Below, in pieces: positions 5,500 through 5,813 of a stretch of DNA of 5,813 nucleotides. The stretch is from Planctomycetia bacterium. Lineage in GTDB: Bacteria; Planctomycetota; Planctomycetia; Pirellulales; UBA1268. Position 1 is the stretch's first letter, and every line of letters begins with the position of its first letter. Under the pieces are notes generated by a model that was given only the letters and a program-made list of their open reading frames with translations, ran no database searches and was not told where the DNA came from. A program made the position numbers and the translations under genes. The DNA lies in assembly GCA_010027105.1 (NCBI GenBank), contig RGVT01000182.1, positions 1 through 5,813 of the forward strand. The letters are read 5' to 3'.

Positions 5500-5813
5500 A
5501 ACCCACCGATCCGGCGATCACCTGGCTCGAAGAAAAACCGCTCGGCCTCGCGGAGCGGCTCTATCTGCCGCTCTTCATCCAGGGGCTCACCACGACGGCC
5601 CGCCACATGGTGAGCCCGAAGGTGACGGTGAACTACCCCGACGTCCGGCCGCAGGTGGGCAACCCGCTCATCTATCGTGGCGTGCACCGGCTCAACCGCG
5701 ACCCGGAGGGGCGTGTGAAGTGCGTGGCCTGCTTCCTCTGCGCCACCGCCTGCCCGGCCCACTGCATCGACATCGTGGCCACCGAGAGCCCGTGGCCCGA
5801 CCGCGAGAAGTAT
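5496..5813 (+). CDS. nuoI: NADH-quinone oxidoreductase subunit I (5' end, partial)
   Basis: NuoI is the 23-kDa-type ferredoxin-like subunit that carries [4Fe-4S] clusters N6a and N6b between NuoG and the terminal cluster in NuoB. The 106 residues present include the amphipathic N-terminal segment LPLFIQGLTTTARHMVSPKV (24-43), YPDVRPQVGNPLIYRGVHRL (47-66), and the first cluster motif KCVACFLCATACP with C76, C79, C82 and C86, followed by AHCIDI with Cys90. The second four-cysteine motif would lie past the right edge, so completeness cannot be judged. The ATG at 5496 overlaps the nuoH stop as ATGA. AGG at 5487-5489 is a weak ribosome binding site six bases upstream, and coupling to nuoH translation probably helps initiation. 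A generic ferredoxin is excluded by the N-terminal segment and the operon position. Confidence 0.96.
   Translation, partial: MKPTDPAITWLEEKPLGLAERLYLPLFIQGLTTTARHMVSPKVTVNYPDVRPQVGNPLIYRGVHRLNRDPEGRVKCVACFLCATACPAHCIDIVATESPWPDREKY

Noticed and set aside
1..5813. A novel defence, mobile or biosynthetic system
   Set aside because: All sizeable genes are standard complex I subunits with intact motifs. No transposase, integrase, tRNA, rRNA or regularly spaced array was seen on either strand.

Overview
The window is a contiguous stretch of a respiratory complex I (NDH-1, NADH:quinone oxidoreductase) operon, all on the + strand, in canonical order: nuoD (3' end only), nuoE, nuoF, nuoG, nuoH, nuoI (5' end only). 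The DNA is GC-rich, with strong preference for C or G in third codon positions. Nothing visible names the species. The short NuoG that keeps the N7 ligands, the NuoH with an extra C-terminal membrane segment and the long structured gaps inside the operon would fit a planctomycete or related bacterium, but that is a weak inference.

Layout: nuoD ends at 370; a 187-base gap (371-557) holds a large stem-loop; nuoE (558-1055) and nuoF (1057-2412) are one base apart; a 157-base gap (2413-2569) holds a second long imperfect palindrome; nuoG (2570-4213), nuoH (4210-5499) and nuoI (5496-) follow with 4-base ATGA overlaps.

Function: NuoF accepts hydride from NADH on FMN, with NuoE carrying the N1a cluster beside it. 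NuoG takes electrons through its own iron-sulfur clusters towards NuoI (N6a/N6b), which leads to the quinone pocket formed by NuoD, NuoH and NuoB (not in this window). NuoH couples this to the proton-pumping membrane arm. The key cofactor ligands in NuoE, NuoF, NuoG and the visible part of NuoI are all intact, so the complex looks functional.

The protein-coding content is ordinary. What deserves a second look is the two non-coding gaps. They bracket nuoE-nuoF, each forms a long base-paired structure, and each is also spanned by a short open frame that begins at the upstream stop codon and runs into the next start codon. I found no defence system, mobile gene, CRISPR array, RNA gene or evident novel multi-gene system.
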